From NCBI GenBank assembly GCA_003222895.1, contig QHXI01000059.1, positions 1-55,337 of the forward strand: DNA of 55,337 nucleotides, read 5' to 3'. A program made the position numbers and the translations under genes. Origin of the DNA: Acidobacteriota bacterium (lineage in GTDB: Bacteria; Acidobacteriota; Blastocatellia; Pyrinomonadales; Pyrinomonadaceae). Below, one piece after another: positions 42,092 to 52,755 of this stretch; position 1 is the first letter of the stretch; each line of letters opens with the position of its first letter. The notes beneath the pieces were generated by a model. The model made no database searches. It saw only the letters and a list, made by a program, of their open reading frames with translations, and had not been told where the DNA came from.

Positions 42092-43210
42092 CTAATTCAC
42101 AAACCGTCGCAGTTGCACGCTAATCGCAAAACCGATCGCGATAAAGGTGGCAAGCACGGAAGACAAACCTGAACTCATCAAAGGCAGGGGCACGCCAATC
42201 ACCGGCAACATGCCCAACGCCATTCCGACGTTAATAAAGATTTGAAAGATCAATCCGCCGACGATTGCCATGATGACCAGCATGCCGGTGCGATCGCGCG
42301 AGCGGCGCGCATCCGTTATCAAGCGAGTCAATAACAGCGCATACGATGCCAGCAACAGGATGCATCCCACGAAGCCCGTTGTTTCCGCGGTCACAGCAAA
42401 AATAAAATCGGTATGCGGCTCGGGCAGAAACTTCAAACTGCTCTGCGAGTATTCGCTGCCACGCGCGCCTGCCAATCCGCCTTCACCAACCGTCACCATC
42501 GATTGCCAGGTGTGATAACCAAATCCTCGCTTGTCTGCATTCTCAGGATCGAGAATGACATTGATGCGTTCGAGTTTATATCCATGCAGCAATCCCGTTT
42601 TTACTCCGACGGTATAGGCCAGCGGCGCGCCAGCGATGCATCCTACGAGGACTGCGGCGACAATCCACAAGCGCACCGACGAGAGAAATAGAACCATGGC
42701 CAACAGCGGCAGGTAAGTGATCGATTGCCCCACATCAGGTTCAAGCAGGATTAGTCCGATTGGCAAACCAAGGATCGCGCAGCCGATGAATAATTCTTTC
42801 CAGGTCAACATTCCGCTGCGATGCTTGCCGAAATATCGAGCGAGCATCAGCACGACCGGAATCTTGACGAATTCAGAAGGCTGAAATTGTCCGACGCCGG
42901 GTAACTTAATCCAACACCGCTGCCCGTTGATCCTCATTCCAATTCCGGGAACCAAAACGATCACAAGCAGTATCAGGCCGAAGACATAGAGGAACGGCGC
43001 GAGCTCAACCAGGCGGCGGTAATCGCTGAACGCAATCGCCAGCATGAAGACGAACGCGATCGCCAAACCGATCAGCTGCTTTTGCCAAAATGTTTCAGTT
43101 GGTTGCGCATTATGAATCTCCCACGAGCCGAAACAGACGATCGCGATCGCCAGCAGCGCGACCAGCCAATCGAAATCCCGGAGCTTACGTTTTTGCAGGA
43201 TGGCAACCAT
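42092..43210 (-). CDS. rodA: Rod-shape peptidoglycan polymerase RodA
   Basis: SEDS-family glycosyltransferase that polymerises lipid II for side-wall growth, working with PBP2. It has 372 residues and about ten transmembrane helices. The family hallmarks are visible: PVVLMLARYF, LLEPDVGQSITY (with the catalytic-type Asp), and near the end GVPLPLMSSGLSS. The ATG at 43210 gives MVAILQKRKLRDFDW. It is the last gene of the mre operon, 27 nt after mrdA. Confidence 0.95.
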   Translation of the reverse strand: MVAILQKRKLRDFDWLVALLAIAIVCFGSWEIHNAQPTETFWQKQLIGLAIAFVFMLAIAFSDYRRLVELAPFLYVFGLILLVIVLVPGIGMRINGQRCWIKLPGVGQFQPSEFVKIPVVLMLARYFGKHRSGMLTWKELFIGCAILGLPIGLILLEPDVGQSITYLPLLAMVLFLSSVRLWIVAAVLVGCIAGAPLAYTVGVKTGLLHGYKLERINVILDPENADKRGFGYHTWQSMVTVGEGGLAGARGSEYSQSSLKFLPEPHTDFIFAVTAETTGFVGCILLLASYALLLTRLITDARRSRDRTGMLVIMAIVGGLIFQIFINVGMALGMLPVIGVPLPLMSSGLSSVLATFIAIGFAISVQLRRFVN

Positions 43211-43237
43211 AAATCACTGAGCAGGAGTTGTCCGCAG

Positions 43238-45151
43238 TTATCGAATCTTCAGGGCGACGTTGCTGACCGCCGGTGATTTCGAGCTTCGCGTCTTGCTGTA
43301 ATAGACGTCGTAGATAGCGCGCACTGCGGGTGCGCCAAAACGCGAACCCAGCCCCGCGTTTTCAATCAAAGCGACACATGAAATCTCCGGTTTGTAAGCC
43401 GGCGCGTAAGAGACAAACCATGAATGGTCCTTGTGCTCGCTGCCTTCTTTGCCCAGGCTGACGACCTGTGCGGTGCCCGTCTTGCCGGCAATATCGAAAC
43501 CAACCAACTTAATGCCCGTCGCCGTGCCGCCTTCGTTAACGACCGACCACATAGCGTGCACGACGAGGTCGCTTTGATCGGTCGGAATGCCAAGGTTCTT
43601 GGATTCCGGATGTTCGAACCTGCGCGCCGGCCGATCGGGAAAAATCGGTGCGCCTTTGATCGGATCAAAACCGACCGCAGCGATTGCGTGAACTTCTTTC
43701 AGCAAATGCGGGACGAACATCTTGCCCTTCATTCCGATTGCCGAATGGGCGCGCAGCAAGGCGAGGGGCGTCAGCACATCTTCGCCCTGTCCGAACGACG
43801 AATAAACTGTGTCGATGTCTTTCCAGTCAGCATCTTTCGGATAGATTTTCGCCTTTAATTCGCGCGAAGGCGTCGTGCTGATTACTTCATGGGGCAAGTC
43901 GATCCCGGTGCGCTTGTCGAGATCGAACATATCGACCATTGATTGAATGCCTTCCAGCTTCATCTTCAAACCCAGGCGATAGAAATAACCGTCGCACGAG
44001 TGTTCAATTGCGAAATGCACATTAGGCGTACCGTGATTGCCGCCCATGCAGCGCGTGAACTTGTTGCCGATCGTGATGCCGCCGCCGCAGACAAGATTCG
44101 AATCATCGATCGAAATCGCGCCCTGCTTCAGCCCGGCAGTCGCCATCAAAGGTTTCCAGGTTGAGCCCGGCGGATACTTTCCCTGAATTGCTCGGTTGAT
44201 TAACGGATGATCGGGATCGTTCAGCAGCTTCTGATATTCCGCGCGCCCTTCTTTCGACGTGATGCGTTGCGAGAAGAGGTTTGGATCGAATGTCGGCGCG
44301 GACGCCAGCGCGAAAATCTCGCCGTTGTTTGGATCCATCGAGATGATCACGCCGCGCCCCTGCGGCGACTTGCGAAGTTGATCTTCGGCGGCTTCCTGCA
44401 AATCCAGATCGATTGTGGTGACGATGTCCTGGCCCGATTGCGGCTCCACGCGCTCCACTTCGTTTTGGATGTGACCGCGACTGTCGACGATCACTTTGCG
44501 ATAACCCTCGCGGCCGCGCAGATACTCGTCGTAAACTTTCTCGAGGCCTTCCTGTCCGACTATGTCGCCGGGCTTGTAACCCTTGTCGTGATATTCCTCT
44601 TGCCTCAGTTGCTCTGGGCTGATCTCGCCGACGTAACCAAGCACATGCGCAAGTTGTCCGTTCGCCGGATAACGCCGCTGCGGAATCTGCTCGATACGCA
44701 GCGCCGGAAGTTCGAGTTGATGCGCATCGACCCACGCGATATCTGACGGCGTCGCGCCGTCTTTGATCAGAATCGATTCAAAGGCGGGTTGATTCTTGAT
44801 TTCGTCAAACCGTTCGCGCAGTATTTCAGGATCGAGCTTCAAGCCCTCGGACAGCGGCCTGATCAGAGTGGAGCGATCGATTCCTTTCGTGTCTTCACGT
44901 GAAAGCAGCACGCTGTAGATTGGTCGCGAATCGACCAGCAGATTGCCGTTGCGATCGAAGATCACGCCGCGCGGAGCGGGAATCGGCAGCAGCCGGATGC
45001 GCTGATTTTCGGCTACTTCCGCATAACGCTTGCCGTCGATAATTTGCAGGAGGTAGAGGCGCACGCAGAGGACGCCAAGGATCACCAGCACCAGTGCCTG
45101 GATCAGGCGCAACCTAACTCGCAAATTTTGGGAATCGTCGACGAATTTCAT
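43238..45151 (-). CDS. mrdA: Penicillin-binding protein 2 (transpeptidase)
   Basis: Class B PBP that cross-links side-wall peptidoglycan in the elongasome. It has 637 residues and a single N-terminal membrane anchor (IQALVLVILGVLCVRLYLLQII). The PBP dimer/pedestal domain follows (QNQRIRLLPIPAPRGVIFDRNG is the standard entry). The transpeptidase domain holds the nucleophile in PPGSTWKPL (SxxK), SSFGQG around the second motif and AGKTGTAQ (KTG). It lies between mreD and rodA, as is canonical. No extra domains. Confidence 0.95.
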   Translation of the reverse strand: MKFVDDSQNLRVRLRLIQALVLVILGVLCVRLYLLQIIDGKRYAEVAENQRIRLLPIPAPRGVIFDRNGNLLVDSRPIYSVLLSREDTKGIDRSTLIRPLSEGLKLDPEILRERFDEIKNQPAFESILIKDGATPSDIAWVDAHQLELPALRIEQIPQRRYPANGQLAHVLGYVGEISPEQLRQEEYHDKGYKPGDIVGQEGLEKVYDEYLRGREGYRKVIVDSRGHIQNEVERVEPQSGQDIVTTIDLDLQEAAEDQLRKSPQGRGVIISMDPNNGEIFALASAPTFDPNLFSQRITSKEGRAEYQKLLNDPDHPLINRAIQGKYPPGSTWKPLMATAGLKQGAISIDDSNLVCGGGITIGNKFTRCMGGNHGTPNVHFAIEHSCDGYFYRLGLKMKLEGIQSMVDMFDLDKRTGIDLPHEVISTTPSRELKAKIYPKDADWKDIDTVYSSFGQGEDVLTPLALLRAHSAIGMKGKMFVPHLLKEVHAIAAVGFDPIKGAPIFPDRPARRFEHPESKNLGIPTDQSDLVVHAMWSVVNEGGTATGIKLVGFDIAGKTGTAQVVSLGKEGSEHKDHSWFVSYAPAYKPEISCVALIENAGLGSRFGAPAVRAIYDVYYSKTRSSKSPAVSNVALKIR

Positions 45152-45237
45152 ATGACGACCTCAGATCTCAAATTCAAGTCAAAAATTAACAGGAGCAAAG
45201 TCAGCAAATCAAACCGAGACAGCCCGCATGAAGAGAG

Positions 45238-45786
45238 TCATCTTCTTCTCAAAGCACCCGATGGTCTACGCGCGACGCGCCGGCGCACCGTAAATTGGCG
45301 TCGTTGGCGTGCTTTACCGCTGAAGTACAAATCATATAAATAAAGTAGAAGAGTTCCAGCAATGGTGGTCGCGAGCACCTTGAACGACAGCGATTGAATA
45401 AAAGGCACCGGCGGCGTCTGGCCCAACAGCCGATGCATGCCCACGTAAACCAGATTGTCAACGATGCTGGCGCCGAACAAAACCGGAATCCGCAACAGCG
45501 TAGTATCCAACATGACGCGCGACGCGACAAAATAGACCGCGTAAGCCGTCAGCACTTTGGCGAATCCACCTGCCCCCAAAAGGGCCGGCGGCCCGCTAAT
45601 CAAGTCCATCGCCAATCCGGCAATCGCGGCCACGATCAGCGCTTGCAGCGGCTCGCGTTGCAACGCGAAATAAACTACGAGGATTAGTGTCAGGTCGACA
45701 AATGCGAGTGGCTGCCAGACTGCGCGCAGCGCGGATTGCAGCGCGATAGCGACGATCAGGAGAATCGCGATTGTGAGCTGACGCAT
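45238..45786 (-). CDS. mreD: Rod-shape protein MreD
   Basis: Small inner-membrane protein of the elongasome, 182 residues with about five hydrophobic helices (TIAILLIVAIALQSALRAVW at the start). MreD varies widely in sequence, so the call rests on size, membrane topology, SGPPALLGAGGFAK-type loops and its place between mreC and mrdA. Confidence 0.9.
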   Translation of the reverse strand: MRQLTIAILLIVAIALQSALRAVWQPLAFVDLTLILVVYFALQREPLQALIVAAIAGLAMDLISGPPALLGAGGFAKVLTAYAVYFVASRVMLDTTLLRIPVLFGASIVDNLVYVGMHRLLGQTPPVPFIQSLSFKVLATTIAGTLLLYLYDLYFSGKARQRRQFTVRRRVARRPSGALRRR

Positions 45787-45929
45787 GACTAGGCCGTGAG
45801 CACTTAGCAGTTAGCCGTGAGCAGAAGCCCAAGAGACCGGGGAGTAATCCACTCGCGGACAGTCAATTCAACCTGCGTGTACCTCGTCCGCTTGAATACT
45901 GGCCAGAGTATTTTCAAACTGCTCGCTGC

Positions 45930-46826
45930 TTACTTGGTTTTCTTCTCAACATTGGGGAGAGATTGATCTGAGTCGACTTTTTCAGGCGCGCGATAAATTA
46001 AGACCGCAACCTCTTTCAATCGATCCAATCCCGCGCTGGGCCGAATGTGAATCACTTGCGCCTGCGTCGCTGAGCCGGGCCGCACTTCCACAACATCACC
46101 GACTTTGTAACCCTGCGGATAAATCGCATCCTGTCCGGTCGTAACCACGGGATCGCCGGGCTGCACTTTCTCGAGGCCGGAAACATAGCGCATCTCGAGC
46201 AATCCGTTCTCGCCCATTCCCTTGATCGATCCCAGCGCGCTCGATCCCAGTTGACCAATGACCGCGCCCGCGCCGGACTTCTCGTCGGTGATCAGCATGA
46301 CTTGCGCGCTCAGCGGACTGGTCGAAACCACGCGTCCGACAATTCCACCCCTCGTTACCACGGGCATGTTCACTTCGACTCCGGCGAGTCGGCCCTTGTC
46401 GATCGTGATGCTGTCAAACCACATCGAAGGATCGCGCGCGATTACCTGGGCAACGACGGACTTGAATTCGCTTGCGGAAGTTAGTTTGAATAGTTGTTCC
46501 AGTCGTTCAGCCTGCGCAGCTCGTTCGCGCGTTGTGCGCAACTCTGACTGCATCTGATCGACTTGCTGCCGGAGTTGTTGATTTTCAGAAGCCGCGCGCC
46601 GCAACTCGCCAACGTTTCCGAACAAGCCGCCAACCCAATTGAAGGCGCCGGATGCGCCCCGCTGCACGGGATACATAATCGTTTGCGCGATCGAACGAAC
46701 CTTGCGCTGTTTCGTGTTTGGGTCGCGTGCGTCGTAACTCATCAAAGCAAAATTCAGCACCAGCAATCCGAACAAATACCAGGGTGCTCGTTGGCGAATT
46801 TCTCTTTGGGTGCGAATTGCAGCCAT
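45930..46826 (-). CDS. mreC: Rod-shape protein MreC
   Basis: Periplasmic scaffold that activates PBP2/RodA. It has 298 residues: an N-terminal anchor (YLFGLLVLNFALMSYD), a coiled coil at about residues 70-115 (ENQQLRQQVDQMQSELRTTRERAAQAERLEQL), and the MreC beta-domains with IARDPSMWFDSITIDKGRLAGV and MPVVTRGGIVGRV, which are strongly conserved. The gap of 143 nt to mreD shows no gene. Confidence 0.95.
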   Translation of the reverse strand: MAAIRTQREIRQRAPWYLFGLLVLNFALMSYDARDPNTKQRKVRSIAQTIMYPVQRGASGAFNWVGGLFGNVGELRRAASENQQLRQQVDQMQSELRTTRERAAQAERLEQLFKLTSASEFKSVVAQVIARDPSMWFDSITIDKGRLAGVEVNMPVVTRGGIVGRVVSTSPLSAQVMLITDEKSGAGAVIGQLGSSALGSIKGMGENGLLEMRYVSGLEKVQPGDPVVTTGQDAIYPQGYKVGDVVEVRPGSATQAQVIHIRPSAGLDRLKEVAVLIYRAPEKVDSDQSLPNVEKKTK

Positions 46827-46910
46827 TGCAAAACTAGAGGTCAGATGATCAGAGGCGCGACGGTGATGCCAGTGACTAATCTCTAATCACTGACCTCCGA
46901 CCTCTGCTTT

Positions 46911-47972
<1,062 letters not shown>

Positions 47973-48223
47973 CTAACTGAAAATGAGCCTTTCGGAAGGG
48001 TGAGCGGTTAGTCCGAGTGCAGGCTGGAAGGCGCGACGGGCGCGAGCGGCCTGGCAAATTAGTAAAACAACTCACCGAAGCAGAAACCGAACGAATAAAG
48101 ATACAACGATTCGCGCGGTAACGCTATTAAGAAATGAAGTCCACGTTAAGAAATCTCTGTTCAAGACCAAAACAGTCGCCTCGATCGAAAGCGCTAGCTT
48201 TGGGCATCGTTAACCCTGCCACG

Positions 48224-49468
48224 CTAACCGGACCCGGCCAGGCTCAAACGATACTGTCCAGCGTTGCCTTGTGAATCCAGTACCTGGATCGTGACTTCGC
48301 GAGCGTTCGGTGGCGCGCTGATCTGAATCTGGAAAGACCCGTTTCCAGCCGCGGTTGCTTCGCGATTTGCGACCCGAACATTCGCGCCCGGACTCGTCAT
48401 CCCGCGAATGATATACACGTCGCCGCCAAGATGGTCCGCAGTCAAGTGTGATGCCCGGACCGCGGCGGAATTTGCGCCGGATGCGGTCACGATGAATTTC
48501 AGCGGCTCGGTCCAATCGCTGGTTTGACCCGATGCCGCAGTGGCCCGGACACGCCAGAAGTACGCGCCCGGCCTTAGGTCGCTCGCATCGAATTGCATTA
48601 CCGTCAATTGATCGCGTTCCATGACTTTTCCTTCCGGCACGAAAAAGGGTGATGTGGCTACTTCAATTCGATAGTAAGCAGGCAAGCCGGATTGCGGTTT
48701 CTGCCAACGCAGAGTCACTGTGGCAGAACCATTCGTCGCGGAAAATTTTTCCAGATCGCGTGGGTGAAGTGGTAGTGGTACATCGAGCAAACGTTGCGGC
48801 TTAGAGATCGTTCCGGACTGATTGACTGAAACATACTCGCCGCTCTTTAGGGTTTGCTCCTCACCCAATCTGTTCGCGCTTTGCACCGCGCCGCTGTTGA
48901 CACGAATCTCTTCAGTGCCTTCGGCGTTTATACCAAAGCTCGCATTAGTCTCGCTGCCGATCCGATTCTGAGTTTTGGGCGTCTCGATCACGTTTTTGTT
49001 GTCTTCACTCTGTTGCGGTGTGCGCACCAGCATCTGTCCGCTGTCGACCACCACGTGAACGCTGGATCGTTTGCCGTTGTCCGCGCTCTCGTTATCGCGA
49101 ATTATGATCGTGCTGTTAGGGCGCACGACGACGGTCGACCCGTCAGCCATCGTGATTCTTGCGCGCCCGTCGGCCTGTGTCTGAACCGTGTCGCCGGGAT
49201 AAAGTTGAACGTCGCTGTTCGCGATCAGAACTTGTCGCGTCGCCGCCCGAATCACGCGAACGTCACCTTCGAATGACATGAAGCGCGCGCCGGGAAGATT
49301 CTCAGATTTGTCGGCGACGTTCTTCAGCGGATTGCCGTACTTCCAAATATAGAGCGCCGCGCCGCCGGCGATAGCGCACAGCGCCACGAGCAGCACGCCG
49401 GCGTAGACCGCGCGCTTTTGAATGACCCACCAGTCGATGTCGAAGTGGTTGAGTTTGGTTGTTGCCAT
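48224..49468 (-). CDS. Membrane-anchored FecR-domain protein
   Basis: About 414 residues. A single membrane helix lies near residues 18-40 (AVYAGVLLVALCAIAGGAALYIW); the rest is periplasmic. A FecR fold follows: GDVRVIRAATRQVLIANSDVQLYPGDTVQTQADGRARITMADGSTVVVRPNSTI, then SVHVVVDSGQMLVRTP. Next is a fibronectin-like segment (ATVTLRWQKPQSGLPAYYRIEVATSPFF) and a second beta-sandwich at the end. ATG 49468 is preferred because the longer reading adds an unsupported N-terminus. There is no sigma factor or TonB receptor beside it, so it is not a classic FecR anti-sigma system. Possibly a peptidoglycan- or envelope-associated protein. Confidence 0.82.
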   Translation of the reverse strand: MATTKLNHFDIDWWVIQKRAVYAGVLLVALCAIAGGAALYIWKYGNPLKNVADKSENLPGARFMSFEGDVRVIRAATRQVLIANSDVQLYPGDTVQTQADGRARITMADGSTVVVRPNSTIIIRDNESADNGKRSSVHVVVDSGQMLVRTPQQSEDNKNVIETPKTQNRIGSETNASFGINAEGTEEIRVNSGAVQSANRLGEEQTLKSGEYVSVNQSGTISKPQRLLDVPLPLHPRDLEKFSATNGSATVTLRWQKPQSGLPAYYRIEVATSPFFVPEGKVMERDQLTVMQFDASDLRPGAYFWRVRATAASGQTSDWTEPLKFIVTASGANSAAVRASHLTADHLGGDVYIIRGMTSPGANVRVANREATAAGNGSFQIQISAPPNAREVTIQVLDSQGNAGQYRLSLAGSG

Positions 49469-49591
49469 TTCCCGAGAGGTGAAGAGGGGCGTGGTCGAGA
49501 GGCCAACTAGGCCAAACACAGATTAACACACGCGCAGAGTGGCTTCAACACTCGATTTTTATTGGTAGTTTCCGGGTCTGAAGGGGCGCAT

Positions 49592-50791
49592 CTACCTCAC
49601 GTAGATCGGATTTGACAGAATCCACGGCTGAGCCGTAACGGGTGCCGGAAGCGAGTCCAGATAAACCTCGACGCGATAAGCACCCGCGCCATCAGGCGAG
49701 AATTCCACCTCCATACCTGATTTCTGTTCGACAGCGCTTCCGTTTTTGATGAGCACGACGCGACTTGGAAGCGTGGTGCGAACGATAACGCGAGGTTGAG
49801 TTCTCAGTGCGACCTCGTCGCCCATCGTCTTATCTGAATTCGCAACCGAGAAGTTGAAGCCGCTCGCGTCGCTAAACAAATCGAATGAGATGTAGCAATG
49901 GCCCAGCGATAGAGCTTCGATAAGTGACTCGCGCGTCAGTCCCTCGCCTTGCTTAATTAGCACGTGAGTGCGCACCGTGCGAAAACTTCGTTCGTAAGGA
50001 TCGAGTTTGATCCCAAGCAATTGATTGCCGGAAGAATCGTTAAGGCTCACGCCCACGTTTGAGTGCGCATCGTTACCAGCGATCGCAACGAGCTTGCGAT
50101 TCGTATTCGCGATTGCTTGGTCCCATCGGTTCAGATTATCAGCCGGTCGCGCGAAGAAATTCGCAAACATCAGATCCGGATACGCGCGATATGACCAAAG
50201 ACCATCGAAGAACGTGACGAAGCGATTGATCGTCCGCGCGTTGGTAAACAAGTTGTAGATCTCGACGCCATCGACCTTCGTCGATTGCCAGTTCAGAGAT
50301 TCATCCGGATAAGCAGCGAATGCCAATCCACCGCTCGCCTTCTGCTGATCAATGATCTGTTGCGTCGATTGCGTGTTCATTGTCGCAGCATTCGATGCGC
50401 CGGGAATTATCAGCAAACGATCTCCGCTGGCAGTGGCTACTTCATTTCCGTTGATGAACAAAACACCCGCGTGCGAACCATTCAATGTCATCGCGGAAGT
50501 GTCGAATTCGGCTTGCGGATGTTCGGTCATGATTACAAAGTCTAGTTGGTTTGCATTCGCGGCGGCGATCAATTCACTGAAGCTGCCCGTGCTGTGTCCG
50601 CCCAGGAAAGAGTGCACGTGAATCACCCCTTTGTAATCTACGTATTCAGTTGCATCGAACGAAAAGACGCGCTGCGTCGCCAGCTGCTGAATCGTATTGT
50701 GAAGTCGTCGCAGACGATAACGACGATACACGAATGGAATCTGAGAAAGGATGATAAGAACGAGGATGGCGATGAGGATTTTGCGTTTCAT
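49592..50791 (-). CDS. PHP-domain-like protein with N-terminal membrane anchor
   Basis: A 399-residue protein with an uncleaved anchor (IAILVLIILSQIPFVYRRY). The catalytic-type region resembles a PHP (polymerase and histidinol phosphatase) fold: GVIHVHSFLGGHSTG (H58, H60, H66), DFVIMTEH (H91), FINGNEVAT and AGNDAHSN are metal-ligand motifs. The C-terminal 100 residues form a beta-rich domain. It may be a periplasmic phosphoesterase; substrate unknown. It is followed 70-120 nt downstream by the FecR-domain gene on the same strand. Confidence 0.8.
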   Translation of the reverse strand: MKRKILIAILVLIILSQIPFVYRRYRLRRLHNTIQQLATQRVFSFDATEYVDYKGVIHVHSFLGGHSTGSFSELIAAANANQLDFVIMTEHPQAEFDTSAMTLNGSHAGVLFINGNEVATASGDRLLIIPGASNAATMNTQSTQQIIDQQKASGGLAFAAYPDESLNWQSTKVDGVEIYNLFTNARTINRFVTFFDGLWSYRAYPDLMFANFFARPADNLNRWDQAIANTNRKLVAIAGNDAHSNVGVSLNDSSGNQLLGIKLDPYERSFRTVRTHVLIKQGEGLTRESLIEALSLGHCYISFDLFSDASGFNFSVANSDKTMGDEVALRTQPRVIVRTTLPSRVVLIKNGSAVEQKSGMEVEFSPDGAGAYRVEVYLDSLPAPVTAQPWILSNPIYVR

Positions 50792-50852
50792 TTCTTTCGA
50801 ACAGCGCGGCTACGGATAGCGACTAACCGCAGGCGAGATAGGGGTCGCACCT

Positions 50853-51143
50853 TCAATCTTCGAAATCCACCTTCGCCATCGTCTCGATGATGGTCTGGCC
50901 GAATTCGACAACCGAGACGTGGTCAGGATGGGCTGTGTAGGCGTCCAGCACCGCACGGTCACGAAAGCTGGCCACGAGGCCGGTGTCGTATGAGCGAGGC
51001 GAATGCAGGATGTCGAACCCAACCGAGAAACCTTCGATTCCGGGAACGATGTTGCGCAGCGAGCGAAGCCGCGCGCGGTGATCTTCACGGGTCTCTTCAG
51101 AAACGTCCGCTCGATATTTCCATAAGACTATATGCGTCAGCAT
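50853..51143 (-). CDS. Dabb-family (stress-responsive A/B barrel) protein
   Basis: A 96-residue ferredoxin-like alpha/beta-barrel protein. The family pattern is clear: MLTHIVLWKYRADVSEE, SLRNIVPGIEGFSVGFDI, DTGLVASFRDRAVLDAYTAHPDH. Such proteins form dimers; a few are enzymes (for example polyketide cyclases), many are of unknown role. It begins 3 nt after the decarboxylase stop, so it is co-translated with it. No catalytic residues can be assigned. Confidence 0.85.
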   Translation of the reverse strand: MLTHIVLWKYRADVSEETREDHRARLRSLRNIVPGIEGFSVGFDILHSPRSYDTGLVASFRDRAVLDAYTAHPDHVSVVEFGQTIIETMAKVDFED

Positions 51144-51146
51144 TGG

Positions 51147-52634
51147 TTATGTGTGTTGCTCCAGTTGCTGGTTCAGAAGATCCCAGACTTGTTTCACGTG
51201 TTTCTCAGTCGTGCGAATGTTTCCGATCGAGAGTCGCAGAGTTAGCTGGTCATTCAACTTCGTGTGCGAAAGAAAAGCTTTTCCAGTCGCGTTCACGGCG
51301 TGCATGATTGCCTCATTCAACGCATCGAGTCGCTGCTTACGACCTTCGGTTGATTCACCTTCGATTGTGGGGCATGCGCGGAAGCAGACCAACGCAAAAG
51401 GCGTAGGCGCCATCAATTTCCACTGCGGCGATTCCTGCACCCAGGACGCGAATAGTTGGGCTAGCCGGCAGTGCTCGCGAATTCGCGCGACCAATCCCTG
51501 GTGCCCGAAATAGCGAATGATCATCCAGAGTTTCAGCGCGCGAAAACGACGCCCGAGCTGCACTCCGTAATCTGATCCGCTGCGAACTTTTTCCTGTTCG
51601 GGCGTGCGCAGATATTCCGGAACGAGTGAAAACGCGCGGCGCAGTAAGTCCATGTGCCGGCAATAAAGAACAGAGCAGTCGAAAGGCGTGAACAGCCACT
51701 TGTGCGGATTCAAGACCAGCGAGTCCGCGCGATCGCAGCCGTCAAGAATGTGTCGCATCTCGGGAACGATTGCCGCCGAGCCTCCATACGCTGCGTCAAC
51801 GTGCAGCCACATTGCGTGCGGTTCGCAAATTTCGACAATCGCTGGAACTGGATCGATGCTGGACGTAGAAGTCGTGCCCACCGTGGCCACGACACAGAAA
51901 GGGAGAATGCCATTGCGCTTGTCTTCATCGATTGCGTCTGCCAGTGCTTTTGTGTTCATGCGAAATTGATCGTCGGCAGGGATCTTGCGCAGGCTTCTTT
52001 GTCCGAGACCGAGCGTGATGATGCCTTTGTCGATCGAAGAGTGTGCTTGCTCGGAGGCATAGACGCGTAGCAGCGGCAAATCTTTTCTCCCGCTCATGCC
52101 TTCTTCGCGAATGCGCATTTCGACGCCTTCGCGCGCGGCGGCAATCGCGTGCATGCTGGAAACGGATGCCGTGTCGTAGATGAATCCGCTCATTCCCTGA
52201 TCAAGACCGAGCATCTGCCGCAGCCAATCGAGCGTAACTTCTTCCAGCTCCGTCGATGCCGGTGAAGTTCGCCAGAGCATTGATTTCACATCGAAGGCCG
52301 CGCTCAACAATTCGCCAAATATTCCCGGCGCAGAAGTTGACGTGGCGAAATAGGCGAAGAACGAGGGATGACTCCAGTGCGTGAGCGCGGGCACGATCAG
52401 ACGATCGACGTCAGCGAGGATCGTCTCCATCGACTCTCCATGTCCGGGAGGAGTTGAAGGCAATTGAGCTTTCAGTTCACCCGGCTCAACTTGCGCCAGC
52501 ACCGGAAGGTCTTCGATGTGTTCGAAGTAATTCGCGATCCAATCGATAAGTTCGTGGCCGAAGCGGCGGAATTCCTGGGCGGACATATCGCCAAGGGCCT
52601 GGGCTCGCGCTGCGGTTTCACGCTGATTGTTCAC
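51147..52634 (-). CDS. Aromatic-L-amino-acid-decarboxylase-like PLP enzyme
   Basis: Group II PLP-dependent decarboxylase (495 residues), related to tryptophan/tyrosine/DOPA decarboxylases. Landmarks: HPSFFAYFATSTSAPGIFGELLSAAF (substrate pocket), FIYDTASVSSMHAI, LHVDAAYGGSA (Asp to the pyridine N) and NPHKWLFTPFDCS with the Schiff-base Lys (near residue 312). Start is a GTG with AAAGGA upstream. It could make tryptamine, tyramine or phenethylamine; aspartate-like substrates are less likely. Next in the operon is the Dabb protein. Confidence 0.88.
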   Translation of the reverse strand: MNNQRETAARAQALGDMSAQEFRRFGHELIDWIANYFEHIEDLPVLAQVEPGELKAQLPSTPPGHGESMETILADVDRLIVPALTHWSHPSFFAYFATSTSAPGIFGELLSAAFDVKSMLWRTSPASTELEEVTLDWLRQMLGLDQGMSGFIYDTASVSSMHAIAAAREGVEMRIREEGMSGRKDLPLLRVYASEQAHSSIDKGIITLGLGQRSLRKIPADDQFRMNTKALADAIDEDKRNGILPFCVVATVGTTSTSSIDPVPAIVEICEPHAMWLHVDAAYGGSAAIVPEMRHILDGCDRADSLVLNPHKWLFTPFDCSVLYCRHMDLLRRAFSLVPEYLRTPEQEKVRSGSDYGVQLGRRFRALKLWMIIRYFGHQGLVARIREHCRLAQLFASWVQESPQWKLMAPTPFALVCFRACPTIEGESTEGRKQRLDALNEAIMHAVNATGKAFLSHTKLNDQLTLRLSIGNIRTTEKHVKQVWDLLNQQLEQHT

Positions 52635-52755
52635 GAAGTTTCCTTTGCGGCTTTTCTTTGCGTCTTTCCGCCTTTGCGTAAGTCTATTCCTTGAGCCCGT
52701 CTACGACCCGCGAAATACCATGCTTGATAAGTTCGACAGTTACGCGAAGAAAAAA

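Noticed and set aside
48224-49468. FecI-FecR iron-sensing system
   Set aside because: No ECF sigma factor or TonB-dependent receptor lies beside the FecR-domain gene, and its C-terminus has extra beta-sandwich domains.
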